A DNA stretch of 60,122 bases, from the IMG/VR virus record IMGVR_UViG_3300046499_000358, positions 1 through 60,122 of that record. One strand, given 5' to 3'. This stretch comes from a virus. This document shows, one piece after another, positions 48,185 through 55,997 of the stretch. The notes beneath the pieces are model-generated. The model was not told where the DNA came from. It ran no database searches and saw only the letters and a list, made by a program, of their open reading frames with translations. The first letter of the stretch is position 1, and the number at the start of each line of letters is the position of its first letter. A program made the position numbers and the translations under genes.

Positions 48185-49390
48185 CTAGACTCGGCCATTA
48201 GCCGAAGACCCCTGATCTGCGAATAAGGACGACAACTGCCGTTGCAGCGCAGAGCGGTACAACGCCGTTGCCGCCGGCCCGCAGTCGGGCTGCTCGACAG
48301 GAGAAGTCCAGCCTTGGCGCCAGCCCATCAGCCACTCCACGAAGTAGCTGTTCAGCTTCTTGGTCTGTGATGGCGGGGGCGAGCCAAGGGAATCGGGCAA
48401 GGATTCCTGTCCAGCGGGCGTCGCTTGGCCCAGGGGCGAAAACACTGCGGCATTCGCTAATTGATCCATACGTGATTTCCCATCCATTCTGGTTAGCCCC
48501 CCCTCGGCGCTTGAGCCCTTGAAGTCGCGCGCTGTCGGCGTCGGCCAGTGTTGTGCCGATTCCTGCAAGTCCGGCCCGCCCGCACCCCTCTCCGCCCGAT
48601 TGCAGTTCGCGCCGCCCGTTATCGTCTTGGGCGTCGGCCAGTTCGTCGCCTGCTTCGCAAACTCCCCGCCCGCTCCCAGCTTGCCGGTCGTGTCCATCCC
48701 GCCCATGCCGTGCGGGGTCATCCAGTTGTTTGCCTGCCCTTTCAGCTTCGGCTCGCCGCGCGAATTCAGGCCGCTGCCCGACTCTTCCTCGCTGGCCTTT
48801 GGCGTCTGCCATCTGTCGCCATGCGAAGCAGAACCAGCGGGCGCGACCGTGGCTGGCGCCCACATCGGACGCTGAAAGAGTGATCCATTCCGCATTCCAC
48901 CCACGGTCGGCCAGTTCTCCCATGACGCGGGCAGCGGCGCGCTCTTCGAGTTCTCCTTCTTCTTCGTCCACAACGGTGGCGGTGGCAGAAGCGATGCCTG
49001 CGACGTTCTCCAGAACGAGGAACCACGCACCGCTAACGTCTGCGATGTCGAGCACGTTGAAGAACAGGCCGGATCGCTTGCCGTCGAGGCCGGCGCGTCT
49101 GCCCGCAACTGACAAATCTTGGCAGGGGAATCCCGCAACGACGCCATCCACCACGCCGCGAAATCGTCCTGCCGGGAGTTCGGTGAAATCGCCAAACCAG
49201 ACAGGCGCTGGAGCGAGTGATCCTTCTTCCATGCGCGCAGCCAGGACGCTGACGGGGAAAGCTTCCCGCTCAGCGTAGATGACCGTGCGGCTTCGGATGC
49301 CCAGGAATTCAAGTCCGGCATGCACTCCTTCGTCGAGCATTGCGACGCCAGTGCAAAGGCTGATTGTATTGAGGATGGCGTTATCCACAC
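48185..49390 (-). other. Overlapping open frame inside the C5 methylase gene (WPTP-ARD frame)
   Basis: A second minus-strand frame is open for 401 codons across nearly the whole methylase gene. It encodes repeated WPTP / NWPTP units, PTPTARDFKG, and LNSYFVEWLMGWRQGWT, motifs that look like real protein and are known to me from annotated proteins. The corresponding methylase-frame text is LADADSARLQGL. Whether this frame is translated cannot be settled here. Confidence 0.4.
48198..49388 (-). CDS. DNA (cytosine-5) methyltransferase
   Basis: A 396-residue protein. Motifs: LCTGVAMLDEGV (S-adenosylmethionine binding), VDGVVAGFPCQDLS (motif IV, Cys89), FLVLENVAG (motif VI, ENV 127-129), QRGR segments in the target region, and LRAGGNGVVP (motif X). 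No neighbouring restriction gene, so probably orphan. Starts at GTG; an ATG 13 bases upstream opens a six-codon frame, so the exact start is uncertain. Confidence 0.88.
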   Translation of the reverse strand: MDNAILNTISLCTGVAMLDEGVHAGLEFLGIRSRTVIYAEREAFPVSVLAARMEEGSLAPAPVWFGDFTELPAGRFRGVVDGVVAGFPCQDLSVAGRRAGLDGKRSGLFFNVLDIADVSGAWFLVLENVAGIASATATVVDEEEGELEERAAARVMGELADRGWNAEWITLSASDVGASHGRARWFCFAWRQMADAKGQRGRVGQRPEFARRAEAERAGKQLDDPARHGRDGHDRQAGSGRGVCEAGDELADAQDDNGRRELQSGGEGCGRAGLAGIGTTLADADSARLQGLKRRGGANQNGWEITYGSISECRSVFAPGPSDARWTGILARFPWLAPAITDQEAEQLLRGVADGLAPRLDFSCRAARLRAGGNGVVPLCAATAVVVLIRRSGVFG

Positions 49391-49476
49391 ATGCGCTCCA
49401 TTTTTCTTCTCTCCCAGTTGTCAGTTTGTTGTTGTGATCTAAACTCGGTTACACAGGTCAATGCGAAGCGGGCCGA

Positions 49477-50244
49477 TTACATCGCCTGCTGGCTGCGCCG
49501 GTAGTCGCCCCAGCCGAACGCGCAGGGGAAGGCGTTTTCGTGCAGGCGGCTGTGCACGCGGGCGCCCACGAACTTGACCAGGTTGTCGAACGGCTGGTTG
49601 CTAATCACGATCACTGGCTTGTTTTCGTTGTAGCGGCGGTTGATGATCTCGGTCAGCAGCAGCGCCGAGTTTTCCTTTGCCGCCAGTGCGTCGATTTCAT
49701 CGATAATCAGCACGTCGAACCGCACGAAGCGTTCGATCTCGTCGGCCTCGCTCTTGCCCTCGGTGCCGTAGATGGCTTGAATTTCCCCGATCATGCCCTT
49801 GGCGGTCACGTAGCGCACCGAACGAAAGGCGCGCGCCATGAGCTTTTGCGCGAACTCGCACGCCAGCAGCGTCTTGCCGGTGCCCGTTTCTCCGATCAGG
49901 ATCAGTGCGGCCCAGGTAGGCTCGGCCAGAATCAGGTCGCGGAAGTGCTGCACCGTCACGCGCACGGTGCGCTGCTCTTCGGTCGTGGCCATGAAGCGCG
50001 CGCCAAGGTACTTCTTCGGGATCGTGGCACCAGCAATCAGATCGGCGGTGCGCTGCGCTTCCCACTTGGCGCGGGTATCGGCAGCAATCGACGCCTCCAT
50101 GCAGCGCGGGCATTGCCACAGCAGGCCCGCGCGGGTCAGCACATCGGCCGCGCCGTGCTGCTCGCAGATCCCGGCCACCATCCCCAGCTTCGCACCGAAC
50201 CCGGCCACCAAGCCAGAAACCGGCTGCATCGCATCGTCGCTCAT
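49477..50244 (-). CDS. DnaC-like replicative helicase loader
   Basis: A 255-residue AAA+ ATPase. Walker A GETGTGKT at 118-125, Walker B VLIIDEID at 178-185, SNQP sensor-1-like segment, and an N-terminal zinc-type CEQHG...CPRC. Downstream of the DUF1376 gene, as in lambda O/P-type systems. Loads the host DnaB helicase at the phage origin. Confidence 0.88.
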   Translation of the reverse strand: MSDDAMQPVSGLVAGFGAKLGMVAGICEQHGAADVLTRAGLLWQCPRCMEASIAADTRAKWEAQRTADLIAGATIPKKYLGARFMATTEEQRTVRVTVQHFRDLILAEPTWAALILIGETGTGKTLLACEFAQKLMARAFRSVRYVTAKGMIGEIQAIYGTEGKSEADEIERFVRFDVLIIDEIDALAAKENSALLLTEIINRRYNENKPVIVISNQPFDNLVKFVGARVHSRLHENAFPCAFGWGDYRRSQQAM

Positions 50245-51203
50245 ATCTCGATTTCCTCGTCGTTGTCCGGCACCGTGATGCCGCGCCGCCTCATGTTCTC
50301 GTCCATCGCGCGCTGGTCGCCTGAGCGGTCCAGGTGGTCAAACACGAACTTGTCTCCCAGCCCTCCGCCGCGTGCTTGAACCGGCTTGGCCGGGTCCGGG
50401 TTGCGCAGCTTTTGCAGGATCGGCACCAGGTAGCCGGGCGCGATCTTCTCCGGTTCCGGTTTGTTTTCGCGCGCCACGGAAACCGCCTCGGTTATCAGTT
50501 CGAACGCGATGCCATCGGCCACCCATTGCAGCAGGTACGGGTTGGTCGACATCACGTTGACCCCCAGCCGGCGCAGCTTGACCGACAGCACGACCGCAGG
50601 GTCGTCGGAAACGGGCGGCTGCTCGCGCATCGGCAGCGGCGCTTCTTTGGGCACCGCAAAACCGCCATCATCGAAACCGGCAGGAACCGACGACGACGCG
50701 CTACCACCTACCGTTGAGTCGTCGTCGGCCTGATCTGGTTCTTGGTTAATGGTTCTTGGTTCTTGGTTAGCTTGTAATCCGGTTGCTACCGGGTCGCCAG
50801 TAGCTACCGGATCGGAACCGGGTAGAAACCCGCTGGGTTTTTTACCGATCCCAATTGGTTGCTCAGGGCTAGGCTTGGGTTTGCGTGGCCTCCCGCCCTT
50901 GGCACCGTTGGCGCGCGCCGTGTCGGCCTTGGTGTGGTATTCGGTAATCACGCGGTCGCAGATGTCGTTGCGGTAGCCGTCCTCGCCTTTGGTGAACTTG
51001 AGGCGCAAGACGCGCTCGACGGTGCGGCGCTCGTCTTCGGCCTCGACGCCGAGCATGTCGCACAGCTTGTCCAGGTCGAGCGGCAAGGGCTTTTCCTTGT
51101 CGTAGTACACGTCCAGCATGTCGCGGTAGATCCAGCGGGCCATACGGCTCATGTTGACCGTGCCCGACCTGAAATCACCGATGTGGAAAGGGTAGTAGTT
51201 CAA
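50241..51203 (-). CDS. DUF1376 (YdaU-like) replication initiation protein
   Basis: A 320-residue protein. Residues 1-105 match DUF1376: YYPFHIGDFRSGTVNMSRMARWIYRDMLDVYYDKEKPLPLD. A low-complexity linker (QANQEP-type repeats, residues 140-165) follows, then a C-terminal winged-helix-like region. Probably an initiator binding the repeats within its own gene. Pairs with DnaC by ATGA. Confidence 0.8.
   Translation of the reverse strand: MNYYPFHIGDFRSGTVNMSRMARWIYRDMLDVYYDKEKPLPLDLDKLCDMLGVEAEDERRTVERVLRLKFTKGEDGYRNDICDRVITEYHTKADTARANGAKGGRPRKPKPSPEQPIGIGKKPSGFLPGSDPVATGDPVATGLQANQEPRTINQEPDQADDDSTVGGSASSSVPAGFDDGGFAVPKEAPLPMREQPPVSDDPAVVLSVKLRRLGVNVMSTNPYLLQWVADGIAFELITEAVSVARENKPEPEKIAPGYLVPILQKLRNPDPAKPVQARGGGLGDKFVFDHLDRSGDQRAMDENMRRRGITVPDNDEEIEI
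50737..50768 (-). repeat. GGTTCTTGGTT direct repeats in the initiator gene, candidate origin
   Basis: On the plus strand GGTTCTTGGTT begins at 50737, 50751 and 50758 (last two overlapping). This lies inside the DUF1376 gene, the position of the lambda origin iterons in gene O. It encodes the NQEP repeats, so the sequence may simply be a coding repeat. Confidence 0.45.
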
Positions 51204-51214
51204 AGCGGCTCAGC

Positions 51215-51667
51215 CTAGAACGGGATATCGTCAGAATTAGAGAAATTGCGTGCCGGCGGCCAGAAAATCGGGTCGGCGCATTGCGACTCAAAGTGAGCAA
51301 TCTTCCAGCGGATATCCTCTTTCCGCTCCTCGTCGTCAGCGAAGCACTCCAGTAGGGTCGTATAAAAAAGGTCGCATGGATCACCATACTGGCGGCAAAT
51401 ATCCAGCGCATGAGCAGCAGTCAGGCGGAAAAATTCGCGTGAGCTGTTCACTCGGTAATCGCTCAGATCACGGTGGATTTCCTGCTCGGTTTCATGCGGA
51501 TTCTCCGTCCCGAAAGCCGCAGCCATTTCAAACGGCGTTGGGCACGAAGTCGAGGCCGAGAGTTGGTCCGCGCGCGCAAGCGGGTGATTGGTGGTGAAGC
51601 CGATCTTGAATATCCCAGGCATGCACGGGTTGCTCAGGAAATAGATGAAGCCGTATTCGGTCGCCAT
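51215..51667 (-). CDS. GIY-YIG-like nuclease-family protein (T5orf172 type)
   Basis: A 150-residue protein. YGFIYFLSNPCMPGIFKIGFT has the GIY-YIG-type core (Y-x-Y-x-x-x-N ... K-I-G), and NPHETEQEIHRDLSDYRVNSSREFFRL supplies the conserved E and H. This is the T5orf172/MUG113 group of GIY-YIG domains. Function unknown, may cut DNA or RNA. Confidence 0.7.
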   Translation of the reverse strand: MATEYGFIYFLSNPCMPGIFKIGFTTNHPLARADQLSASTSCPTPFEMAAAFGTENPHETEQEIHRDLSDYRVNSSREFFRLTAAHALDICRQYGDPCDLFYTTLLECFADDEERKEDIRWKIAHFESQCADPIFWPPARNFSNSDDIPF

Positions 51668-51677
51668 TTTCTTAGCC

Positions 51678-51989
51678 TTATCCTGCCTTGGCGGCGCGCA
51701 ACTGCAAGAACTGCTCGATCAGGCCGTCGCAGCTCGGGCACAGGTCATCCGCGCGCAGGTCGCCTTTGGTAGCCACCTCGAAGCGAATGGCGGACTCCAG
51801 CGTGATCGCGGTCGGGCCGGTGCTGATGCCGGAAATCGTGGTTTGCGACAGCCCCGTATCGCGCGCCAGAATCGCCTGGTTGCCCTGCTTGGCGCGGCAA
51901 TAGCTGTTGAACTTCGCCTTGCCCGCCCGCTCGCGCTCGACCAGTTCGGGCGATTTACTGCCATCCCCTTTTTTCGTTGCAGCTCGCAT
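51678..51989 (-). CDS. YdaS/Cro-like regulator
   Basis: A 103-residue protein. KFNSYCRAKQGNQAILARDTGLSQTTISGISTG is a Cro/YdaS HTH (Q-A-x-L-A-x-x-x-G-L-S-x-x-T-I-S), residues 27-58, followed by a CPSC knuckle (residues 85-88). AGGGAAATCAAG ribosome site. Immediately downstream of a 288-base regulatory-looking gap; likely an early repressor. Confidence 0.75.
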   Translation of the reverse strand: MRAATKKGDGSKSPELVERERAGKAKFNSYCRAKQGNQAILARDTGLSQTTISGISTGPTAITLESAIRFEVATKGDLRADDLCPSCDGLIEQFLQLRAAKAG

Positions 51990-52277
51990 CTTGATTTCCC
52001 TCAATGGTGTGGGTTGATATGGGTCAATTGTACAATGGAAAAATAGAAATGTGCGCTTATTTTTCGCGCGGCTGAATAACAACAGGTTATTAAAGCCGGT
52101 TACGGCTCAGTTACAAAAATCTGACAACTCGTAGGAATAGTCCGACAAGAATTTAATGTAATGCCGTTTAGAGCGGTTGTACAGGGGAAATTTGGAACAG
52201 TGCCGGGCGACACTATGCTGTGCAGGATTGTGTTGCGCGGAAGTTACAAGCGGAAAGGCGTGTTGCCCTAGAGTCGG
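51990..52277 (-). promoter_or_regulatory. Regulatory gap with palindrome ATTGTACAAT
   Basis: The longest gene-free stretch here. AT-rich, contains the perfect palindrome ATTGTACAAT at 52026-52035 (which includes TACAAT), a related GTTGTACA at 52176-52183, and GGTTATTAAAGCCGGTTAC. No gene seen. The palindrome shares the ATTG-NN-CAAT plan with ATTGCGCAAT at 57138-57147. Confidence 0.55.
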
Positions 52278-52784
52278 TTACATGCCCAGCAGTGCGCGCA
52301 GGCGGGCCAGCAGTTCAAGCTCGGTGCCGTAGCGGGCGGTGAAGGTGGCCTTGCGGCCGTGCACGGACACGCGCCCGAGCGGGTCGCTGTCGTCCTGCAT
52401 GTGGTGTTGCGCGCACAATGGCAGGGTCAGGAAGTGCGCGCCTGGTGCCGTGCGGCCTTGGATGTGGTGCAGGCTGATGTGATGGTTCTCGCGCCCGTCG
52501 ATCAGGCAGGCCAGGCACGGCAGCGCGCCGGCCGCATCCATGAAGGCCCGTTCGGCAGCCGTGGGCGTGCGCCCCTTCATGCCGCGCGTGGTGCGCTTCC
52601 GGGGTGGCTGGGCGGGGTCGGGCGGCTTGCGCTGGAATGGCGTGCGCGCGAGCTGGCTATTGCCCCTTTGCAGCGGCTTGGAAGTGCTCAGGGTGGAAGT
52701 GCGCGCCATCGGCTCGGAACGCGGCCCGAAGCCTTTGCCGGGCTTCAAGGGCGTTCGTTGCTTCAATGGCGCGCTGCGCTTCAT
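52278..52784 (-). CDS. Ref-like HNH nuclease (RecA-dependent type)
   Basis: A 168-residue protein. After a long basic N-terminus (KRSAPLKQRTPLK and PRKRTTRGMKGRT) comes a Cys/HNH core: ALPCLACLIDG, ENHHISLHHIQGR, then LPLCAQHHM, and VSVHGRKATFTARYGTELELL. This is the pattern of P1 Ref, a RecA-dependent DNA-cutting enzyme that makes lesions in displaced loops. ATG at 52784 is used as the basic start is needed. Confidence 0.78.
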   Translation of the reverse strand: MKRSAPLKQRTPLKPGKGFGPRSEPMARTSTLSTSKPLQRGNSQLARTPFQRKPPDPAQPPRKRTTRGMKGRTPTAAERAFMDAAGALPCLACLIDGRENHHISLHHIQGRTAPGAHFLTLPLCAQHHMQDDSDPLGRVSVHGRKATFTARYGTELELLARLRALLGM

Positions 52785-53089
52785 TCGTCGCCCGGTTTGT
52801 AGTGCTTCTCGATCAGATCCCGGCACACCACATCGCAGCCGCGGCGCAGGATTTCCAGATACGAAATACCACCCGGCACGCTGTTCTTGCACCACGTTGC
52901 CATTGCGTACAGTTCGGGCGTGAAGGTGAAGTTAATCGACTTCTTGCCCGCGCTCAGGTCTTGCCACGGGTGCAGCGGTTCTGTGCTGTGCTGTGCAATG
53001 CTGTGCGCATCGGTCTGCACCTTGGCCGCGTCCACGAATTCCGCAGCGGCGGGCGTGAGGCGGAACCTGTTGTTCTTGCGCTCGCTCAC
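52781..53089 (-). CDS. Small ParA partner (possible centromere-binding protein)
   Basis: A 102-residue protein starting GTG in a GTGA overlap with ParA. NNRFRLTPAAAEFVDAAKV, then KSINFTFTPELYAMATWCKNSVPGG, then ISYLEILRRGCDVVCRDLIEKHYKPGDE. The beta-strand INFTFT followed by helices is compatible with a ribbon-helix-helix, as in small plasmid partition partners. Not a classical ParB. Overlaps the Ref gene. Confidence 0.45.
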   Translation of the reverse strand: MSERKNNRFRLTPAAAEFVDAAKVQTDAHSIAQHSTEPLHPWQDLSAGKKSINFTFTPELYAMATWCKNSVPGGISYLEILRRGCDVVCRDLIEKHYKPGDE

Positions 53090-53739
53090 TGGTAAATCTC
53101 CTGTTCCAGCGCCAGCATTTCCTCGATGGCCTTGCGGGTGAACTCGTCCACCGGGTATTCCACCACGCCCAGCCCGTCGCGCAGTGCATGCCGGAACGCC
53201 TTGCGCAAGCCGATCACGGTATCCAATAACGTCAGGTGCTCGAAGCCGGCGCAGAACTCGCGCATTTCCAGCAGTTCGGCGCCTGCGTGGTTCGGGACCA
53301 TCGTCGCGAACAAATAGGCGTGCAGGGCGCGGTTCTCGATCTTGGCGCGGCCGATCAGAGAATTGACGTGCTCCAACGTTTCCACATCCGCCTGGCTGGG
53401 CGCGCACGGGCACAGCGCGATATCGGCCAGCATCAGGGCAACCCGCATTCCGTCCGAATCGGCCCCGCCCGTGTCGAGCAGGATGTGGTCGTAATCGTCT
53501 GCGTGCCGTTCGAGGAATTCGAGCAGGCCGCGCGCCGTCACTTCGCGCACTTCGATGGCCGGTTCGGTCTTGTCTTCGCGCCGGCGCTGGCCCCACTTGC
53601 GGGTGGTGCCCTGCGGGTCGAGTTCGGCCAACAGTACCCGGTAGTCGCGCCGGGCGAGCTGCACCGCGAAGTTCTGGATGGTGGTGGATTTCCCTGTGCC
53701 GCCTTTCTCTGCTGCTGCGGCTGTAATCTTTGCTGACAA
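53086..53739 (-). CDS. parA: ParA-type partition ATPase
   Basis: A 217-residue protein with deviant Walker A EKGGTGKST (residues 11-19), a switch I region LLAELDPQGTTRKWG (DPQ at 41-43), and switch II HILLDTGGAD. Length and pattern are those of small plasmid/phage ParA proteins. TTG start behind CAGGGAGAAACAG. It suggests active segregation of an extrachromosomal form. Confidence 0.8.
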   Translation of the reverse strand: MSAKITAAAAEKGGTGKSTTIQNFAVQLARRDYRVLLAELDPQGTTRKWGQRRREDKTEPAIEVREVTARGLLEFLERHADDYDHILLDTGGADSDGMRVALMLADIALCPCAPSQADVETLEHVNSLIGRAKIENRALHAYLFATMVPNHAGAELLEMREFCAGFEHLTLLDTVIGLRKAFRHALRDGLGVVEYPVDEFTRKAIEEMLALEQEIYQ

Positions 53740-53794
53740 CTGTTTCTCCCTGTTGATGATGTGTAAAACTACGCAGCCCTATTTTGAGCTGTAG

Positions 53795-53805
53795 TGTGTT
53801 GTGCA
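53795..53805 (-). repeat. Dispersed motif TGCACAACACA, copy 3
   Basis: Exact 11-mer in minus sense, in the gap between the genes at 53812 and 53739. Confidence 0.55.
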
Positions 53806-53811
53806 GCGCGC

Positions 53812-54063
53812 CTAGGCATACCAGTCAGCGATGCCATCCCATATATTGTTGAGCCAGTAGCCGACATCGTTGGTGTTGCCTACCAGCTTCTCGGCAGCGT
53901 CGTGCACTTGCTTCATCCCATCATAGCCACCGAAGAACGCGGCGGTCTGGCCGATGGTCTTCAGTTCCTTGAGGATGGCTTGGGCGCGCGCGCTGTCGCG
54001 CCGGTTGGTGATTGCCTCGAATTCTTTGACGAGGTCGACAATATGCTGTTCAATCCGCTCCAT
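53812..54063 (-). CDS. Small helical protein
   Basis: An 83-residue protein; helical throughout (RIEQHIVDLVKEFEAITNRRDSARAQAILKELKT) then VHDAAEKLVGNTNDVGYWLNNIWDGIADW. Leader AACAACAGGAGAGAG. Function unknown. Confidence 0.5.
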   Translation of the reverse strand: MERIEQHIVDLVKEFEAITNRRDSARAQAILKELKTIGQTAAFFGGYDGMKQVHDAAEKLVGNTNDVGYWLNNIWDGIADWYA

Positions 54064-54087
54064 TGCTCTCTCCTGTTGTTAATGATG

Positions 54088-54753
54088 CTAGTTTGTACTG
54101 TGTTGTGCAGCGGTGGGCTGCATGATTCGGTTGCGCAGTCGGCGCGGCCGGTCCCGGTGGTGCGGCAGCGCATAGGTCGCATCTTCTCCCGGCCCCGCCC
54201 CGTGAACTGCGAGATAGACGCCCCCGCCATTGTGCGCGGCTGGCGGCAACCAATCTTCTATGTGGCTGGCGCGGGTTGCCGGGTCGCCTGCGCGCAGCAC
54301 CTTAAGCCATATTTGAACCGTGTTGCGGTGGTAGCCGCTTCGTTTCGCCAGTTCGTCCACCGTCCCCGGCATGGCCTGCAAGATGTGCTCTTTGGCCAGA
54401 TGGTAGTCGCGCGGCTTTTTCGGCAGGATGATGACGCCATGCGGGTTCGCCCCCGACTTGGGCATGACGCTGACCGTACGCGGACGCGGCGGGTAGAAAT
54501 CACCCTCAAACGGCATCCCGGCCAGTTCGCGCACGTAGGCGATGCTCCACCCAGTCCGGTCCATGATCCGCACGAAAACCCCGTAGGTCAGCGGTGCCTT
54601 GTGGTTCCAGATGCGCGAGATCAGCCCCGTATCCAGGTCGAGCGCCCGCGCCAACTGCTCGCGGCGCGGCGCATGCAGTACCCACATGAGTTCCTCAAGT
54701 AACCGGCGCGGCGTGTAGGTGGGCGATTGCAGGTTGACCGGGGCGTCATTCAT
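54088..54753 (-). CDS. Mosaic DNA-binding regulator B
   Basis: A 221-residue protein. Residues 1-90 share the LQSPTYTPRRLLEEL ... LARALDLDTGLISRI ... IMDRTGWSIAYVRELAGMP domain with regulator A (47466). Residues 125-200 have a winged-HTH (HILQAMPGTVDELAKRSGYHRNTVQIWLKVL ... HIEDWLPP ... GPGEDA) shared with regulator C (55998). Dispersed motif copy 4 is at its 3' end. Confidence 0.65.
   Translation of the reverse strand: MNDAPVNLQSPTYTPRRLLEELMWVLHAPRREQLARALDLDTGLISRIWNHKAPLTYGVFVRIMDRTGWSIAYVRELAGMPFEGDFYPPRPRTVSVMPKSGANPHGVIILPKKPRDYHLAKEHILQAMPGTVDELAKRSGYHRNTVQIWLKVLRAGDPATRASHIEDWLPPAAHNGGGVYLAVHGAGPGEDATYALPHHRDRPRRLRNRIMQPTAAQHSTN
54099..54109 (-). repeat. Dispersed motif TGCACAACACA, copy 4
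   Basis: Exact 11-mer in minus sense near the 3' end of regulator B, encoding part of its AAQHST tail, 36 bases before the next start. Confidence 0.55.
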
Positions 54754-55136
54754 GGCATGGCCTTACCGATGACAGCAGCAAGCATGACACCAGCGCGCCG
54801 ATAAGCTGCTGCCGAGTGAACATCTTCTACAGAATAGCGGTAGAAGATTTCCGTTTCATGCCCGCCAAGGACATGCCCCAGCCGCCCCTGCTCAATGCAT
54901 GACGCCCTCAATTCGCGGTCGGCAAAGTCCCATCGGAAGTCAATGCAGAGCACCGCAGCAAGGCGCAAAAGGTCGCCGTCATTGGTTAATGGGTTCCAGC
55001 CTTGCCCTTGGCCCGGATCACGCGGACTGCGTTCGACTAGCAGCATGTCGCGGAAAATCGGGTCTTCCAAGCGACTGCGCTGAATGGCAATGCCCGCCGC
55101 TTTCGCCGCCAATTCCAACAGTTCACGGTCGTTCAT
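54750..55136 (-). CDS. Early phage protein (WNPLTNDGD pattern)
   Basis: A 128-residue protein. WNPLTNDGDLLRLAAVLCIDF is a signature seen in phage early proteins; ELLELAAKAAGI precedes it, and a C-terminal helix YRRAGVMLAAVIGKAM follows. Function unknown. Overlaps regulator B by ATGA. Confidence 0.65.
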   Translation of the reverse strand: MNDRELLELAAKAAGIAIQRSRLEDPIFRDMLLVERSPRDPGQGQGWNPLTNDGDLLRLAAVLCIDFRWDFADRELRASCIEQGRLGHVLGGHETEIFYRYSVEDVHSAAAYRRAGVMLAAVIGKAMP

Positions 55137-55306
55137 TTCACCCCCTGCTTAGCCCAGCCCAGGCAGCGCGGGCACTGGTAATGCATCACCCCGGCCTTGT
55201 ACTTGCGCGGGAACTTGGGGTGCGGCTTGGCGTGGCCGAACAGGCAGGCCAGGCTATCTACAGCGCGGGCCAAAGCCACCTTCACGCCTTCCAGATGCGC
55301 GCTCAT
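55133..55306 (-). CDS. Small zinc-knuckle protein
   Basis: A 57-residue protein: SAHLEGVKVALARAVDSLACLFGH then YQCPRCLGWAKQG, a CxxC. Its first codons (HLEGVKV) share a 25-base identical stretch with the gene at 56498. Overlaps both neighbours. Confidence 0.5.
   Translation of the reverse strand: MSAHLEGVKVALARAVDSLACLFGHAKPHPKFPRKYKAGVMHYQCPRCLGWAKQGVK
55276..55300 (-). repeat. 25-base coding repeat, copy 1
   Basis: Identical to 56813-56837. Encodes the AHLEGVKV start of two otherwise unrelated proteins (55306 and 56842). Confidence 0.8.
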
Positions 55307-55986
55307 GCTGGCACCACCTTGGCGATAATGGCGGCAAGGTCGATGCTGATAAGCTGCATCAGCGGATTTGGATATCCGATAGTTCCTGCACATGCGTTGC
55401 GCACCGCTTCCGCAATCGCCATGTCGCGGGCTGCATTGCGCGCTTCCGCTGCCAGCAAATCGGCGCGCAGTTGGTCGTAGGCTTCCTTGGTAGGCAACTG
55501 GCCGCTGTCTATGGCATGGCGCAAAGCGGCGTTTGCGATATTGCGCGCCCGGCCAAGAACGGATTGATCGGGGATGCTGACGGCGTCCTGTAGCTCCGGT
55601 TCGCTCATCCCTGTTACTGGATACTGCTTTGCAGGAGCGGGCCAGCGGCATCCGTCGAAGTCGCGCGAGTGCACAGGAACCGCGACCTCAAAGCCATAAG
55701 CGTTGATGATCTTGTCCCCCACGAACACCGGCTTGCCATCGAGGTAGCCGAGAGGGAGCATCACGAGGTCGGCGCGGGATTCGCCGCGCGCCGATGCGCA
55801 CCCGAGCTTCGTCCAGCTTTCCGGCACTTCGCTCCCGTTGTGCCTCGTGTAGCCGATCAAATTGAACGGGCCGCCCTGTGCGTCCCACTTCAACACTTCG
55901 GCCTTACTGCCATCGCGGCAAGCATACGGTGCCCCTGCTTTTGCATCGGCGAGGCAGAACGGTCTGGTGTCTTTCGGTGCATTCAT
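55303..55986 (-). CDS. Ea-like early protein
   Basis: A 227-residue protein. The first half (MNAPKDTRPFCLADAKAGAPYACRDG ... VLKWDAQGGPFNLIGYTRHNG) is a phage early module with W-D-x-x-x-x-P-F-x-L/I-x-G; the second half is helical. AAGGAACGAGACC ribosome site decides the ATG at 55986. Function unknown. Confidence 0.6.
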   Translation of the reverse strand: MNAPKDTRPFCLADAKAGAPYACRDGSKAEVLKWDAQGGPFNLIGYTRHNGSEVPESWTKLGCASARGESRADLVMLPLGYLDGKPVFVGDKIINAYGFEVAVPVHSRDFDGCRWPAPAKQYPVTGMSEPELQDAVSIPDQSVLGRARNIANAALRHAIDSGQLPTKEAYDQLRADLLAAEARNAARDMAIAEAVRNACAGTIGYPNPLMQLISIDLAAIIAKVVPA

Positions 55987-55997
55987 GGTCTCGTTCC

